Of a DNA stretch of 64,000 nucleotides, positions 36,133 to 45,690 are shown piece by piece. The position numbers and the translations under genes are program-made. The stretch spans positions 3,173,875 to 3,237,874 of the forward strand of contig NZ_CP058648.1 of NCBI RefSeq assembly GCF_018141405.1, written 5' to 3'. The notes beneath the pieces are model-generated. The model saw nothing but the letters and a program-made list of their open reading frames with translations, made no database searches and had not been told where the DNA came from. The stretch comes from Serpentinicella alkaliphila. Lineage in GTDB: Bacteria; Bacillota; Clostridia; Peptostreptococcales; Natronincolaceae. The number at the start of each line of letters is the position of its first letter. Position 1 is the stretch's first letter.

Positions 36133-36786
36133 CTATATTTTCAGTAATGCTGCTTCCCGAGCATTAGCTATATGTCCTTTTATTGTTTCTTCGATTTTCT
36201 TTTCATCTTTATTTATTAATGCCTCAATAATATCAAAATGTTCAGGTCTTGATCTATTAACTATGTCTTCTATTGCTAAAGTAGACATAACACGAATTCT
36301 ATAGTCTAATTCAAATATTCTATTAGTGAATTTAATTAAGTGACTATTATTTCCGGCCTTAATTATGTATTTATGAAACTCAATATCCAAGTCAAAATAC
36401 TCAGTTCCACTTGGATGACCTAAATCAAAATTTGCACTTTCAAATTTTTTCCTCAAATCAATTAAATATTCTTTTGACATATTTCTGCACCCAATCTTAG
36501 CAAAATAAGGTTCTACAATTTCTCGTACTTGAAATACTTCATGAATGTCTTGAACAGTTATCGGTGAAACAATAATGCCTTTGCGAGGATATATGGTTAT
36601 AAACTTCTCTTGGCTCAAGCGTAATAACGCTTCTCTAACTGGTGTTCTGCTCATACCTAACTCATTTGAAAGCTCTGCTTCTGATATTGGGTTTCCTGGG
36701 GCTAGTTCACACTTAACTATTTTATTCTTTATCAAATTATATGCTTTCTCTTTTAATGGTAATTGCGTTTTAGTTGTTTCTATCAA
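36133..36786 (-). CDS. GntR-family regulator, FadR subgroup
   Basis: A 217-residue regulator. The N-terminal winged helix reads EAELSNELGMSRTPVREALLRL, the classic GntR signature, followed by the WH turn FITIYPRKGIIVSPI. The C-terminal all-helical FCD domain contains the metal-binding histidines (DLDIEFHKYIIKAGNN, and one in KGHIANA). It lies between the TRAP transporter and the two dehydrogenases, so it probably senses a sugar acid and represses the operon. No operator could be assigned. Confidence 0.88.
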   Translation of the reverse strand: MIETTKTQLPLKEKAYNLIKNKIVKCELAPGNPISEAELSNELGMSRTPVREALLRLSQEKFITIYPRKGIIVSPITVQDIHEVFQVREIVEPYFAKIGCRNMSKEYLIDLRKKFESANFDLGHPSGTEYFDLDIEFHKYIIKAGNNSHLIKFTNRIFELDYRIRVMSTLAIEDIVNRSRPEHFDIIEALINKDEKKIEETIKGHIANAREAALLKI

Positions 36787-36924
36787 TGGGTTTACCTCCT
36801 ACTTTTAAAAGTGTTTTATATAAATGAATTAAATGTATCAAATTCTCATCATTTTTTAAACCCTATATAACTATTATTCATAAACAAGAGTGAAGATTTA
36901 TATAAAATATTATATTTAGAGTTA

Positions 36925-38214
36925 TTAGTAAATTAAATTAACAATGCCTACAGAAAATGCCGGAACAAATGTTAACAACATCAGACAAATAAAAAGAAGT
37001 ATGTAAAATGGTATTGCTTCTCTAATAAAGCTCTTAATTTTACATTTTGTTATTCCACATGTCACAAACATAAGCGTACCCATAGGTGGCGTTAAACAAC
37101 CAATGGCCATGTTAAATATAAATATCATGGCGAACTGAATTTCATTTATTCCATAAGTTGTAGCTACCGGTGCTAATAAAGGTACCAATACAATCATAGC
37201 TGCATTTCCCTCGATAAACATACCAACGATAATCAAAAATAAATTAACAGCCATAAGGAATATATATTTATTTGAGATCATATTTACAATTAACTCAGTT
37301 GCTTGCTGAGGAATACGCTCTCTAGTAAGAATCCAGGCGAAAGCAGAAGCAGCGCCTACGATGAGCATAATAGAGGCAGTGCCTGTAATTGTTTCTTTAA
37401 TTCCTGAAATAATATGCGAAAATTTCATCTCACGGTATACAACACCAAGTATAAGAGAATATACAATTGCAACAGATCCTGCCTCAGTTGGTGTGAAAAT
37501 TCCTAAACGAATACCCCCAATAATAATAACTGGTAAAAAAAGAGGTAGTGCAGCACTTCTTAATACTGAGAGAAATTCCGCAGGTTTTACGCTTGTAGTT
37601 CGTGTCGGCATATAACCCCGCTTTTTAGAAATAATAGTTACCAATATCATCATTGAAACACATAATAGTAGTCCTGGCCCTATTCCTGCTATAAAGAGTC
37701 TCCCAATTGATACATTTGCTATTGACCCATAGATAATCATAGCAATACCTGGTGGAATTAAAGGTGTAATAATAGCTGAAGAGGCGGTAACAACGGATGA
37801 AAATTCTTTTGAAAAACCTTTCTTTTCCATCTCTGGCACCAGCATCTTTGCTTGCATGGCTGCATCTGCAAGGTTAGATCCTGACAATCCTCCCATAAGA
37901 GTGGATAATAATACATTTACTTGAGCTAAACCACCTGTCATACGTCCTGTTACTATTTCACAAAAGTCCATAACCCGCCTTGTCACGCCAGAATAATTCA
38001 TAAATACACCGGCACATATAAAAAATGGGATCGCAAGAAGAGGAATACTTTCGATTCCTGCTATAAAACGTTGTGCAATAATCTGAGTTGGAATATTTGG
38101 TGTAAGAGAAAAATAAACAACGGAACCTGCTAACAATGAAGCAAAAACCGGAACCTGTAAAAATAAAAGCATTAATAGAACAATAGTACCTAAACCAACA
38201 GCACTTATATGCAT
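36925..38214 (-). CDS. TRAP transporter large permease (DctM family)
   Basis: A 429-residue membrane protein with about twelve helices. FFICAGVFMNYSGVTRRVMDF, GGLSGSNLADAAM, and NMAIGCLTPPMGTLMFVTCG are typical DctM/SiaM motifs. With the small subunit (overlapping by 10 nt) and DctP it forms a Na+-driven, binding-protein-dependent uptake system. The operon enzymes suggest a sugar acid as ligand. Confidence 0.93.
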   Translation of the reverse strand: MHISAVGLGTIVLLMLLFLQVPVFASLLAGSVVYFSLTPNIPTQIIAQRFIAGIESIPLLAIPFFICAGVFMNYSGVTRRVMDFCEIVTGRMTGGLAQVNVLLSTLMGGLSGSNLADAAMQAKMLVPEMEKKGFSKEFSSVVTASSAIITPLIPPGIAMIIYGSIANVSIGRLFIAGIGPGLLLCVSMMILVTIISKKRGYMPTRTTSVKPAEFLSVLRSAALPLFLPVIIIGGIRLGIFTPTEAGSVAIVYSLILGVVYREMKFSHIISGIKETITGTASIMLIVGAASAFAWILTRERIPQQATELIVNMISNKYIFLMAVNLFLIIVGMFIEGNAAMIVLVPLLAPVATTYGINEIQFAMIFIFNMAIGCLTPPMGTLMFVTCGITKCKIKSFIREAIPFYILLFICLMLLTFVPAFSVGIVNLIY

Positions 38215-38720
38215 TCTTCTTCCCTGCCTTCCTTATTTACTTCTATTTTGAATAGTTTCATTCCTGTCATTAAAGTGTGATTGATCATCATTAAAATGCA
38301 ACCTACTGGCAAAGCACCATAAATTATTGGGTATGGCACTCTTAATATATTGGTTAGCCTTCCGGTATTGTGTAGCTGCTTAACAAGATTTGAACCATGA
38401 ATTATAAAAAAATAAAGTACATACATCACCACAAAATATCCTAAAATCTCTATTGTCTTCCTCATAAAAGGTGGCATAAGATCTACTACAACATCTATAG
38501 CTACATGACTTCCGCTACGAAATGCTGCCCCCGCTCCTAAAAACACGAGCCAAATAAAACACCATATTTGAACTTCTTCTAACCAAACAAAGGGTTTATT
38601 TAAAAAGTATCGCATTATAACACCTGAAAAAGTAATACTTACAAGTACAATCAATGATATAGCAGCTAGTAGAATATCCAAATTTATTAAGTATTTCAAA
38701 ATACTATGCCTCATTTTCAT
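38205..38720 (-). CDS. TRAP transporter small permease (DctQ family)
   Basis: A 171-residue membrane protein with four predicted helices. MRYFLNKPFVWLEEVQIWCF and LGAGAAFRSGSHVAID are DctQ signature segments. The start at 38720 follows a GGGGGCG Shine-Dalgarno. It couples the large subunit and the binding protein of the TRAP system. A hairpin lies between it and the dctP gene. Confidence 0.92.
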   Translation of the reverse strand: MKMRHSILKYLINLDILLAAISLIVLVSITFSGVIMRYFLNKPFVWLEEVQIWCFIWLVFLGAGAAFRSGSHVAIDVVVDLMPPFMRKTIEILGYFVVMYVLYFFIIHGSNLVKQLHNTGRLTNILRVPYPIIYGALPVGCILMMINHTLMTGMKLFKIEVNKEGREEECI

Positions 38721-38891
38721 GTATTCGCCCCCCTATCATATATCATTCTCCCCACAGATGAACTTATCAGTGTACCTAATAGTGTTATGGAAAACATTAT
38801 TATCCTATTATGTACCTGCTACTTAGCATTACGTAAATTCTTTCTTTTCTTAACAGCTTAAACTTTCCGTCGCTCATATCCTTATATTTTA

Positions 38892-38921
38892 TTATCCGGA
38901 GGCTAGAACACCTCCGGATAA
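38892..38921 (-). terminator. Hairpin between dctP and dctQ
   Basis: TTATCCGGAGG and CCTCCGGATAA (38892-38902 and 38911-38921) form a perfect 11-bp stem with an 8-base loop. There is no long U tract on the minus strand, so it more likely protects the dctP message or attenuates transcription partially. Confidence 0.6.
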
Positions 38922-38965
38922 AATTAAACCTCTTGATTCATGCAAGAATTATTTAATGCTTGAAT

Positions 38966-39985
38966 TTATTTCATATTAGCTCTAACCGTATCATAAAGTC
39001 CTGGGGACCATATAGCTGTGAACTCTGGAAGAGAGTAGAACGCCTTTGATACTTCCTGAAACTCTGATAAATCTATTTCTATAACTTCAACACCTTCAGC
39101 TTTAAATTTAGCTAAAGTATCTTCTTTAATTTTGTCTTGAAGGTTATTGTTAAATATACCAGCTTCTGTACCCGTTTCCATTAAAATTTGTTGTTGCTCA
39201 GCAGTTAAAGATTCAAAGAAAGTAACTCCACCAATCCAAGTAGTAAAGTTCTTAACATGAGCTGTTAATGTTAAATATTTAGCAACCTCATGAAATTTAC
39301 CGTTATAAAGAACTGGTAGTGGATTTTCTAGGCCGTCAATCGTGCCTTGTTGTAAAGATGTATAAACTTCTCCCAATGCCATAGGTGTAGGTGTTGCTCC
39401 TAAAACTTCAAAACCTTTTACTTGAATTGTATTGTTAGGAACACGGATTTTCATCCCTTTCACATCTGCTACAGTTTTTACAGGTTTTGTTGTAAGAAGA
39501 TGACGATCCCCATACATCCAATTAGAAGCCAATAGTTTTAAACCCTTTTCCTCAAGTTTATCACTTTGCTCTTGCCACCAGTCACTCTCTGTTAATTTCC
39601 AGCATTGATCCCAGTTGTCAAATATATATGGTCCAAATACTATACCGAAATCTGGAACACCACGATCTGCATAAAATGCCCCATCAGCCAATGTAATAAC
39701 TGAATCACCAGCTAGCATTTGGTCAATTAAATCATTTTTAGACCCTAACTGACTAGAAGGAAATAATTCAACCTTCATACTTCCATTACTTCTTTCTTCA
39801 ATAAGTCTTTTCCATTCAATCGCAGTAACGTCAATTGGTTCACCAGGGTTATTCTCATAGGCTATCTGAATCACCACTGGTTTAACTTCCGCTGGATTTG
39901 GTGCAGCTACTTCTTTTCGGCCACATCCAATTAGTAGAGTTAAAATCATTAGTGATACCAATAAAATAGAAATCGTTTTCTTCAC
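38966..39985 (-). CDS. TRAP transporter substrate-binding lipoprotein (DctP family)
   Basis: A 339-residue extracellular binding protein. The signal peptide ends in a lipobox (LLIGCGRK), so it is anchored as a lipoprotein. DctP features are VELFPSSQLGSKNDLIDQM, GMKIRVPNNTIQVKGFE, and GEVYTSLQQGTIDGLENP, where the conserved Arg in KIRVPNN binds the ligand carboxylate. It heads the operon with the permeases, regulator and dehydrogenases, consistent with a sugar-acid ligand. Confidence 0.92.
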   Translation of the reverse strand: MKKTISILLVSLMILTLLIGCGRKEVAAPNPAEVKPVVIQIAYENNPGEPIDVTAIEWKRLIEERSNGSMKVELFPSSQLGSKNDLIDQMLAGDSVITLADGAFYADRGVPDFGIVFGPYIFDNWDQCWKLTESDWWQEQSDKLEEKGLKLLASNWMYGDRHLLTTKPVKTVADVKGMKIRVPNNTIQVKGFEVLGATPTPMALGEVYTSLQQGTIDGLENPLPVLYNGKFHEVAKYLTLTAHVKNFTTWIGGVTFFESLTAEQQQILMETGTEAGIFNNNLQDKIKEDTLAKFKAEGVEVIEIDLSEFQEVSKAFYSLPEFTAIWSPGLYDTVRANMK

Positions 39986-40052
39986 TTTATTCTCCTCCTT
40001 TTTTATATTTCAAATGTGCATCAGCACATTTAAAAATGTCCCTAATTATAAC

Positions 40053-40379
40053 TTAAAAACCTATCAATGCGCCGCCATCAACAATTAAAGATGTAACTAT
40101 TTACAAAGTTAGCCGCTTTAGAAACGACATACATAACTACCCTTCCTATATCTTCTGGAGAACCAAAGGCTCTCATGGGCGTCCTACTAAGAATTTTTTT
40201 CTTTCATCATCACACTCTATTGCCTTTTGCATTGGTGTATCCGTCCATATGGAAGTAACTGATTTAACACGAATTCTTTCAGCCAAGACTTCAGTAGCCA
40301 AAATTTGAACCATCTCATGCATAGCTGACTTAAAAGCGGGATAGCCAGTTACATAAGGTACCCCTAGAGGTACCTTCAT
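40053..40379 (-). pseudogene. Short-chain dehydrogenase (SDR) C-terminal remnant
   Basis: The minus strand encodes the second half of an SDR: VTGYPAFKSAMHEMVQIL holds the active-site Tyr and Lys, IRVKSV and TDTPMQKA follow. The reading then needs a frame change near 40185 to continue [20 protein letters not shown] and another near 40090 to reach VDGGALIGF and the stop at 40053. The N-terminal nucleotide-binding half is absent. It lies upstream of dctP, so it may once have been part of the sugar-acid operon. Confidence 0.8.
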
Positions 40380-40695
40380 AGATATAAACTTTCTTATGTA
40401 ATTTCGTATAAGGAATTAGCGCACTCCACGCTCACTTTAGCCTTTATTCCATTAGTAGCTCTAGATATTTTTTTAATATTTTTTCTTTGGTGGGATCAAT
40501 TCATATGTATTTTAAAGATTGAGCAAGGCACGACAACAGCCTTGTCCCTAATATTAAGATATTGAGATGTTAAAAATCATTATGCACTAACAATTTTTCC
40601 GGTGATTACATGACTTAAGAGCCATGGTAAGGTCCTAGAGGTAGGGTCCAAATATGCAGAAAATTTATAGACTCTCTGATATATCACAGATATAT
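40380..40695. other. Intergenic stretch between SDR remnant and IS element
   Basis: About 315 bases with no recognisable coding or RNA signal. It may contain decayed sequence from the missing half of the SDR gene, but I cannot detect it. Confidence 0.35.
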
Positions 40696-42392
40696 TACAG
40701 ACATGAGTTATGCAGTTCGTGTAAATAAATGTAAATAAGACTGATGTATCGTATATTATAATATACTAAAAAATATTTTTGTTTTATATGTCTTGAAATA
40801 GCAAAAAAGACTTGACTTTTTAAACCCGCCCCAATAATCAAAGTGAATGGTATTAATAGCCATTACTCTTGATGAATGGGTGATAAATATGACTCTTGGG
40901 AAACCGAAATATAGAAATTTACAACAAGGAAATGGGGGCGGAACGCCAGTTTTAAAAGCAATTTGGGATAAATTTGATTTTTCACTTCTGCTTACGCAAT
41001 CGGGTATTGTAAAACGTAATGGTGTACCCACTTGGCTTATTGCTTTTGCTTATGTGGTAGGACTTATTGCTAATAAAAATTCTGTCTCACGTATTTCTGA
41101 TTATGCTACTAAGGATAGCTTATTACAACCGATGTTTCGGAATCTTAAAATGGCTCAATATACCTTTAGCCGCTTTTTTACAACTGATTATAATTGGGGT
41201 TTATTTAGTTTTAAAAGAGTACAAAGACTACAACAAGAAGAAGAAACTGCATTTACTGAAGGAGATGTTATTGTACTTGATGATACAAAGGTGGCTCATG
41301 CCCATGGAAAGAAAATCCCTTTCCTTTGTTGGTTATATGATAGCTCCATTAAAATAAATATCTGGTGTATGAATATAGTTGCTACAACTGTTGTATTAAA
41401 GAACGGACTTAAATATCCATTGTTTTGGCGTATTTGGCGTAAGGTAGAAAATAGCGATGAAAAACAGACAAAAATAGATCTTTCAAAAGAAATGCTAATG
41501 GATATTCGCCGGATTTACACAGGGGTACTATGGGTTGCCATGGACCGCCGGTTTTTATGCAAAGACTTTTTAATTGGCTCACAGATCATCAATATGATTG
41601 GGTTACTAAGGCAAAACGTAATACAAACACTTTATCGAAAAGAAATTGAGAATATTACAGGCCGAGAACGCTTTATCCCTGTAAAGCCTTCAATGCTTAT
41701 TAAAGAAGTTTTTTCAAACTTCTTATTAGTGGTGCTAAAGATAAAGTAAGTGCTATATCCATACCTAATATTTATATCAAGTTACCCTACCGTTTAGTTG
41801 GAAAGCAGGGTAAAGTAGTAACTAAGTATCGTTATACGCCTATTGCAAAAGCAGTTGTAGCTACAAGACTCAAAGAAGATACTGAAATGATGAAGGATGA
41901 ATTTGAGAAAAACAAAGAGGTTGCGCTACATATCGTGGGGCTTACCTTTTGATTAGTAATAGGGTCGATAATCCTGAAGAAGCTTTAGATGCATATATTA
42001 AGCGTTGGAGCATTGAGGTTTTTTTTAGAACTGCAAAACAAGAACTGGGGTTGAATTCTTGCCACTCAACGTCGGAAAGTCATCATTACGCCCATATTGA
42101 GCTCATTTTTACAGCAGAAACTTTACTTGTCTATGCAAGATGGGAACTCAATAATAAAGGCGCTGAAGAAGGCTTCACCCACGGCGAAATGGTCCGAAAC
42201 TTTTTCAACGCCACATACCGTATCGTTATAAAAGCACAGCAATGCTTTCAAACTATACAAGTACATTTTGACACAGAAGTTAGGCAATTTGCAAGACTTA
42301 TTGATAAATTTTGGCCGAAGAATTTATTGTTAGGTTGGTTTACTGTGCAAAATTCCCAGTATATGGAGTCAATTGCATAACTCATGTTACAG
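40696..42392 (+). mobile_element. Decayed IS4-like insertion sequence with terminal repeats and 5-bp target duplication
   Basis: Terminal inverted repeats ACATGAGTTATGCA lie at 40701-40714 and, inverted, at 42374-42387, giving an element of 1687 bp. It is flanked by TACAG on both sides (40696-40700 and 42388-42392), a clean target-site duplication. One transposase gene fills it and is frameshifted. The family is a DDE transposase of the IS4/IS701 kind; exact assignment needs a database. Confidence 0.8.
40847..42380 (+). pseudogene. IS4-like DDE transposase, frameshifted
   Basis: An N-terminal frame runs to 41749 with VIVLDDTKVAHAHGKKI (first Asp) and VLWVAMDRRFLCKDFL (second Asp). The last part is in another frame (41949-42380) with RWSIEVFFRTAKQELGLNSC (Glu). 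Between them the frame must change several times: near 41567 and 41630 (where TDHQYDWVTKAKRNT appears in a different frame), near 41735, and near 41930. At least four frame disruptions make it inactive. Confidence 0.8.
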
Positions 42393-44117
42393 ATATAACT
42401 TTATATTATTTTACTAATTTTGTCAATATATTCCTAAAATTAAAAACACCTCTCTTGTTTGTTATTATGTAGCTAAAGAAATATTGAACCTTAATTGACA
42501 GCACATGTGAAAACGTTATTTTTACTTTAATTAAGAGTATAAAAAAATCATAATATTAGGTAACATAATTCTAGATTTTAACTGGATTATTATGGTAATA
42601 TTTAATAGAAAGAAGGTGATTGTATGGTTATCTTAGGTATAATGATGTCTATGATAAATAAATTAGGCATTATAATAATTTTGGCAGTAATAATTTCTAA
42701 GATTGGCATATTTAAGAAGATTATCACAAAAAAAGATGTGACAATCGCTGATAAGATTATATTATCAATTGTATTTGGGGCCATAGGAATCATGGGCACT
42801 TATTCTAGTGTTCCTGTTAATGGAGCTCTTGCTAATACACGTATAGTGGGAGTGATGGTTGGTGCTTTATTAGGGGGTCCAATAGTAGGCTTGTTAGCAG
42901 GATTAATAGCAGGAGGACATCGATTTCTCATTGACATTAGGGGTTTTACAGCTTTAGCCTGTGGAATTTCCACCGTTGTAGAAGGTTTAATTGGTGGATA
43001 TGCTTATTACTACATAATAAATAAAAGAAATAAATGGTATTATGCATTTTACTTTGGAATTTTTGCTGAGATTGTTCAGATGTTGATTATACTAATTATT
43101 GCAAGACCCTTTGCAAGTGCTTTAGCACTTGTAAAAATAATACTATTTCCAATGGTAATCGTAAACTCCTTAGGAATCGCAATTTTTATAGGGATAATAG
43201 AGAATATCTATTTAGAACAGGAAAAAATTGCTGCTAGTCAGGCTGAAAAAGCCTTAAAAATTGCTAATTTGACCCTGCCATTTTTGAGGAAAGGTTTAAA
43301 CTTCCAAGTAGCCCAGATGGTTGTAGATATAATATATAATATTGTCGATGTAGCAGCTGTGGCAATAACCGATACTCATCAAATACTAGCTCATAAGGGC
43401 TTAGGAGAAGATCATCACCTGAGTGGAAGCAATATTTTGACACAGGTAACTCGTTCAGTAATCGACAGTAGACACTATAAAATTATATCTAAAAAGAAGG
43501 GCATAGATTGTGATGTTAAAAGCTGTCAATTGAAGTCTGCGATCGTTGTACCATTAAAGCAACAAGATATTGTAGTTGGAACTTTAAAATTATATAGACA
43601 AGAAGAAAACAGCATAACTTCTTTGGATGTGGAACTAGCTTTGGGTCTTGCACAATTATTTTCTACTCAATTGGAGCTTAGTAGACTTGATTATCAAGAA
43701 AAACTGTTGGTAGAATCAGAGTTAAAAAACCTTCAAGCCCAAATAAATCCGCATTTTCTTTTTAATGCTATTAACACTATTGTATCCTTTATCCAAATAG
43801 ACAGTTCTAAAGCAAAAGCTCTTTTAATCTCTCTAGCAGATTTGTTTAGAAAGAGTCTTAAGAATCGTCAAGAACTGGTAGATTTAACAACAGAATTAGA
43901 ACATATTGCCTCTTACCTAGAAATAGAGAGAGCAAGATTCGGAGATAAACTAAAAGTAAACTATCAGCTAGAGGAAGGACTAAACTGTCAGTTGCCACCC
44001 CTTATCCTTCAGCCAATAGTTGAAAATGCAGTAATTCACGGAATTTTTGGTACTATGTCAAGAAAAAGTACAAGTTAAATTAGGATTTTCTTAATATTTT
44101 CATCATTCAACATTATG

Positions 44118-45030
44118 TCAACTCGCTTCTTGGTATAATTTGCTTAGCTCCTTGTTATATTCAGCTTCATACTGATTTGGAGATAAATATCCACAATGGC
44201 TATGTATTCTTACTGTATTATAAAATGCTTCTATATAGTTAAAAACCAATCGATATGCATGATTATAATCTAATATCTTGAATCTATTTATCCACTCTCT
44301 TTTAATTAATGCATGGAATGATTCTATACATGCATTATCCCATGGATTAGCTTTCCTAGAATAACTATTTATAAATTTTTCTGTAGATTTTTGATATCTT
44401 TGTACATGTATATTGCACCCCGCGATCTGAATGCATAACTAATGGTTTACTTATATTCCGTGATGCCTTGGCTTTATTAATTGCTTCTATTACCCATTTT
44501 GCTTCTAGGGTAGTACTAAGCACCCAAGATATTATTTTTCTTGAATACAGGTCCATTATACTAGTTAAATATACAAACCCTTCATAGGTCCAAATATATG
44601 TAATATCAGAACACCATACTGCGTTTGGTTCGGATGGGTTAAATTCCTTATTCAATATATTAGTAAGTTCCTCACTAAAATTCGAATCTATTGTTGTAAC
44701 CGTATAAGGCTTTACATATTGGGCTTTTATTCCCATTTCTCTCATATAATTACCTACTGTTTTTTCTGATATGGTTTCTCCATTTTGTTGTAATCGCCGT
44801 GTGTTATTTTAGGAGCTCCATAGTTCTGATAAGACTCATCATGTATTTGCTTAATTTGAACCTTTATATATTCTTTTCTTTTATTCATATCAGAAGGAAC
44901 CCTTCTCTTAAAGGAATTATAACCACTCCTAGAAACGCCTAGTATTTTAAGCACTCCGCTAACATTAAGCCGGCGTTTTCCCTCTTCATTTAATTCATCT
45001 TCCTTTTGGGATGTTTCTATAAAGAGAGCC
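44118..45030 (-). pseudogene. IS3-family transposase OrfB (rve integrase), frameshifted
   Basis: Reading the minus strand: an HTH_21-like start (GVLKILGVSRSGYNSFKRR) to YGAPKITH, a frame change near 44806, then QQNGETISEKTVGNYMREMG and the DDE core with AVWCSDITYIWT (Asp) and MHSDRGVQYTC (Asp). A second frame change near 44398 leads to NPWDNACIESFHALIKREW (Glu) and the C terminus at 44118. Two frameshifts inactivate it. Confidence 0.85.
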
Positions 45031-45034
45031 TCTG

Positions 45035-45322
45035 TTAGTTTCCCAGAATGCTGATTGCCTTTTTTAGTATTTCTAATGCATCCTGCGCATCTCTTAACTC
45101 TTTACGTAGTCTTGCATTTTCTTTAGCTTCATCACTTTGGTAATTACCAGATCCTCTCGTAGGCACCTCACCATTATTTGACTTTGATTCTTTTACCCAA
45201 GCTGATAATGCTGTTCTACTTACCCCCAAATTCTTTGCACAAACCATTAATCCTAAGTCTTTATGCTCTAAATAGTACCTAGCTGCATCCTCTTTAAATT
45301 CTTTTGTATACTGTTTACTCAT
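45035..45322 (-). CDS. IS3-family transposase OrfA (helix-turn-helix)
   Basis: About 95 residues from the ATG at 45322, preceded by GGAGG. MSKQYTKEFKEDAARYYLEH and LGVSRTALSAWVKESK form the HTH_Tnp_1 domain; the C terminus (LRKELRDAQDALEILKKAISIL) is the leucine-zipper coiled coil typical of IS3 OrfA. Intact, but its partner OrfB is broken, so the element cannot move alone. Confidence 0.85.
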   Translation of the reverse strand: MSKQYTKEFKEDAARYYLEHKDLGLMVCAKNLGVSRTALSAWVKESKSNNGEVPTRGSGNYQSDEAKENARLRKELRDAQDALEILKKAISILGN

Positions 45323-45690
45323 GTCTATTCCTCCATCTTTCACTAATTTCATTATAACTTTATTTTTGGAATTTTCCACTTTCAACTTGTACTATTTATA
45401 TTCTAGCACCATTTACCTAAAACCATTGGTGGCTCTATTACCATAAAATCTAAACAGAAATTGCAAGATATTATTTTGGAAGTCATTGATGATGGAGTGG
45501 GTATGGATTGGGAACCCTTAAATAGACTGATGGACGAGAAAAACGATAACAAATCTATTGGTATTAAAAATGTGAATAAAAGATTAGTTAATCTTTACGG
45601 TGAGGACTATTGCTTAACTGTAGACAGTAAAATAAACGAAGGGACCTGTGTACAAATTAGAATTCCATTATATACTTAGGGGGTGGTAGT

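Larger units (their letters stand above)
44045..45414 (-). mobile_element. IS3-family insertion sequence inside the sensor kinase gene
   Basis: The element spans 44048-45411 (1364 bp). Its ends, read inward, are TGGTACTATGTCAAG... and TGGTGCTAGAATATA..., both reaching AGTACAAGTT at the same distance; 32-bp imperfect inverted repeats starting with TG, as in IS3. TTT at 44045-44047 and at 45412-45414 is the 3-bp target duplication. It carries orfA and a damaged orfB on the minus strand, opposite to the kinase. Confidence 0.88.
42624..45679 (+). pseudogene. LytS-type sensor histidine kinase gene, interrupted by an IS3-family element
   Basis: The 5' part (42624-44047) encodes a 5TM-5TMR_LYT membrane sensor, a GAF-like region (about residues 215-350), and the His_kinase box NLQAQINPHFLFNAINTI with the phospho-accepting His at residue 377, then the N-box start LILQPIVENAVIHGI. 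The gene is cut at residue 475 by a 1364-bp insertion. The remaining 87 residues (45416-45679) carry the ATP-lid glycine boxes VIDDGVGMDWE and SIGIKNVNKRLVNLYG. Removing the insertion and one TTT copy restores a 562-residue frame reading GILPKTIGGS across the joint. The expressed product would lack the ATP-binding half. Confidence 0.9.
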
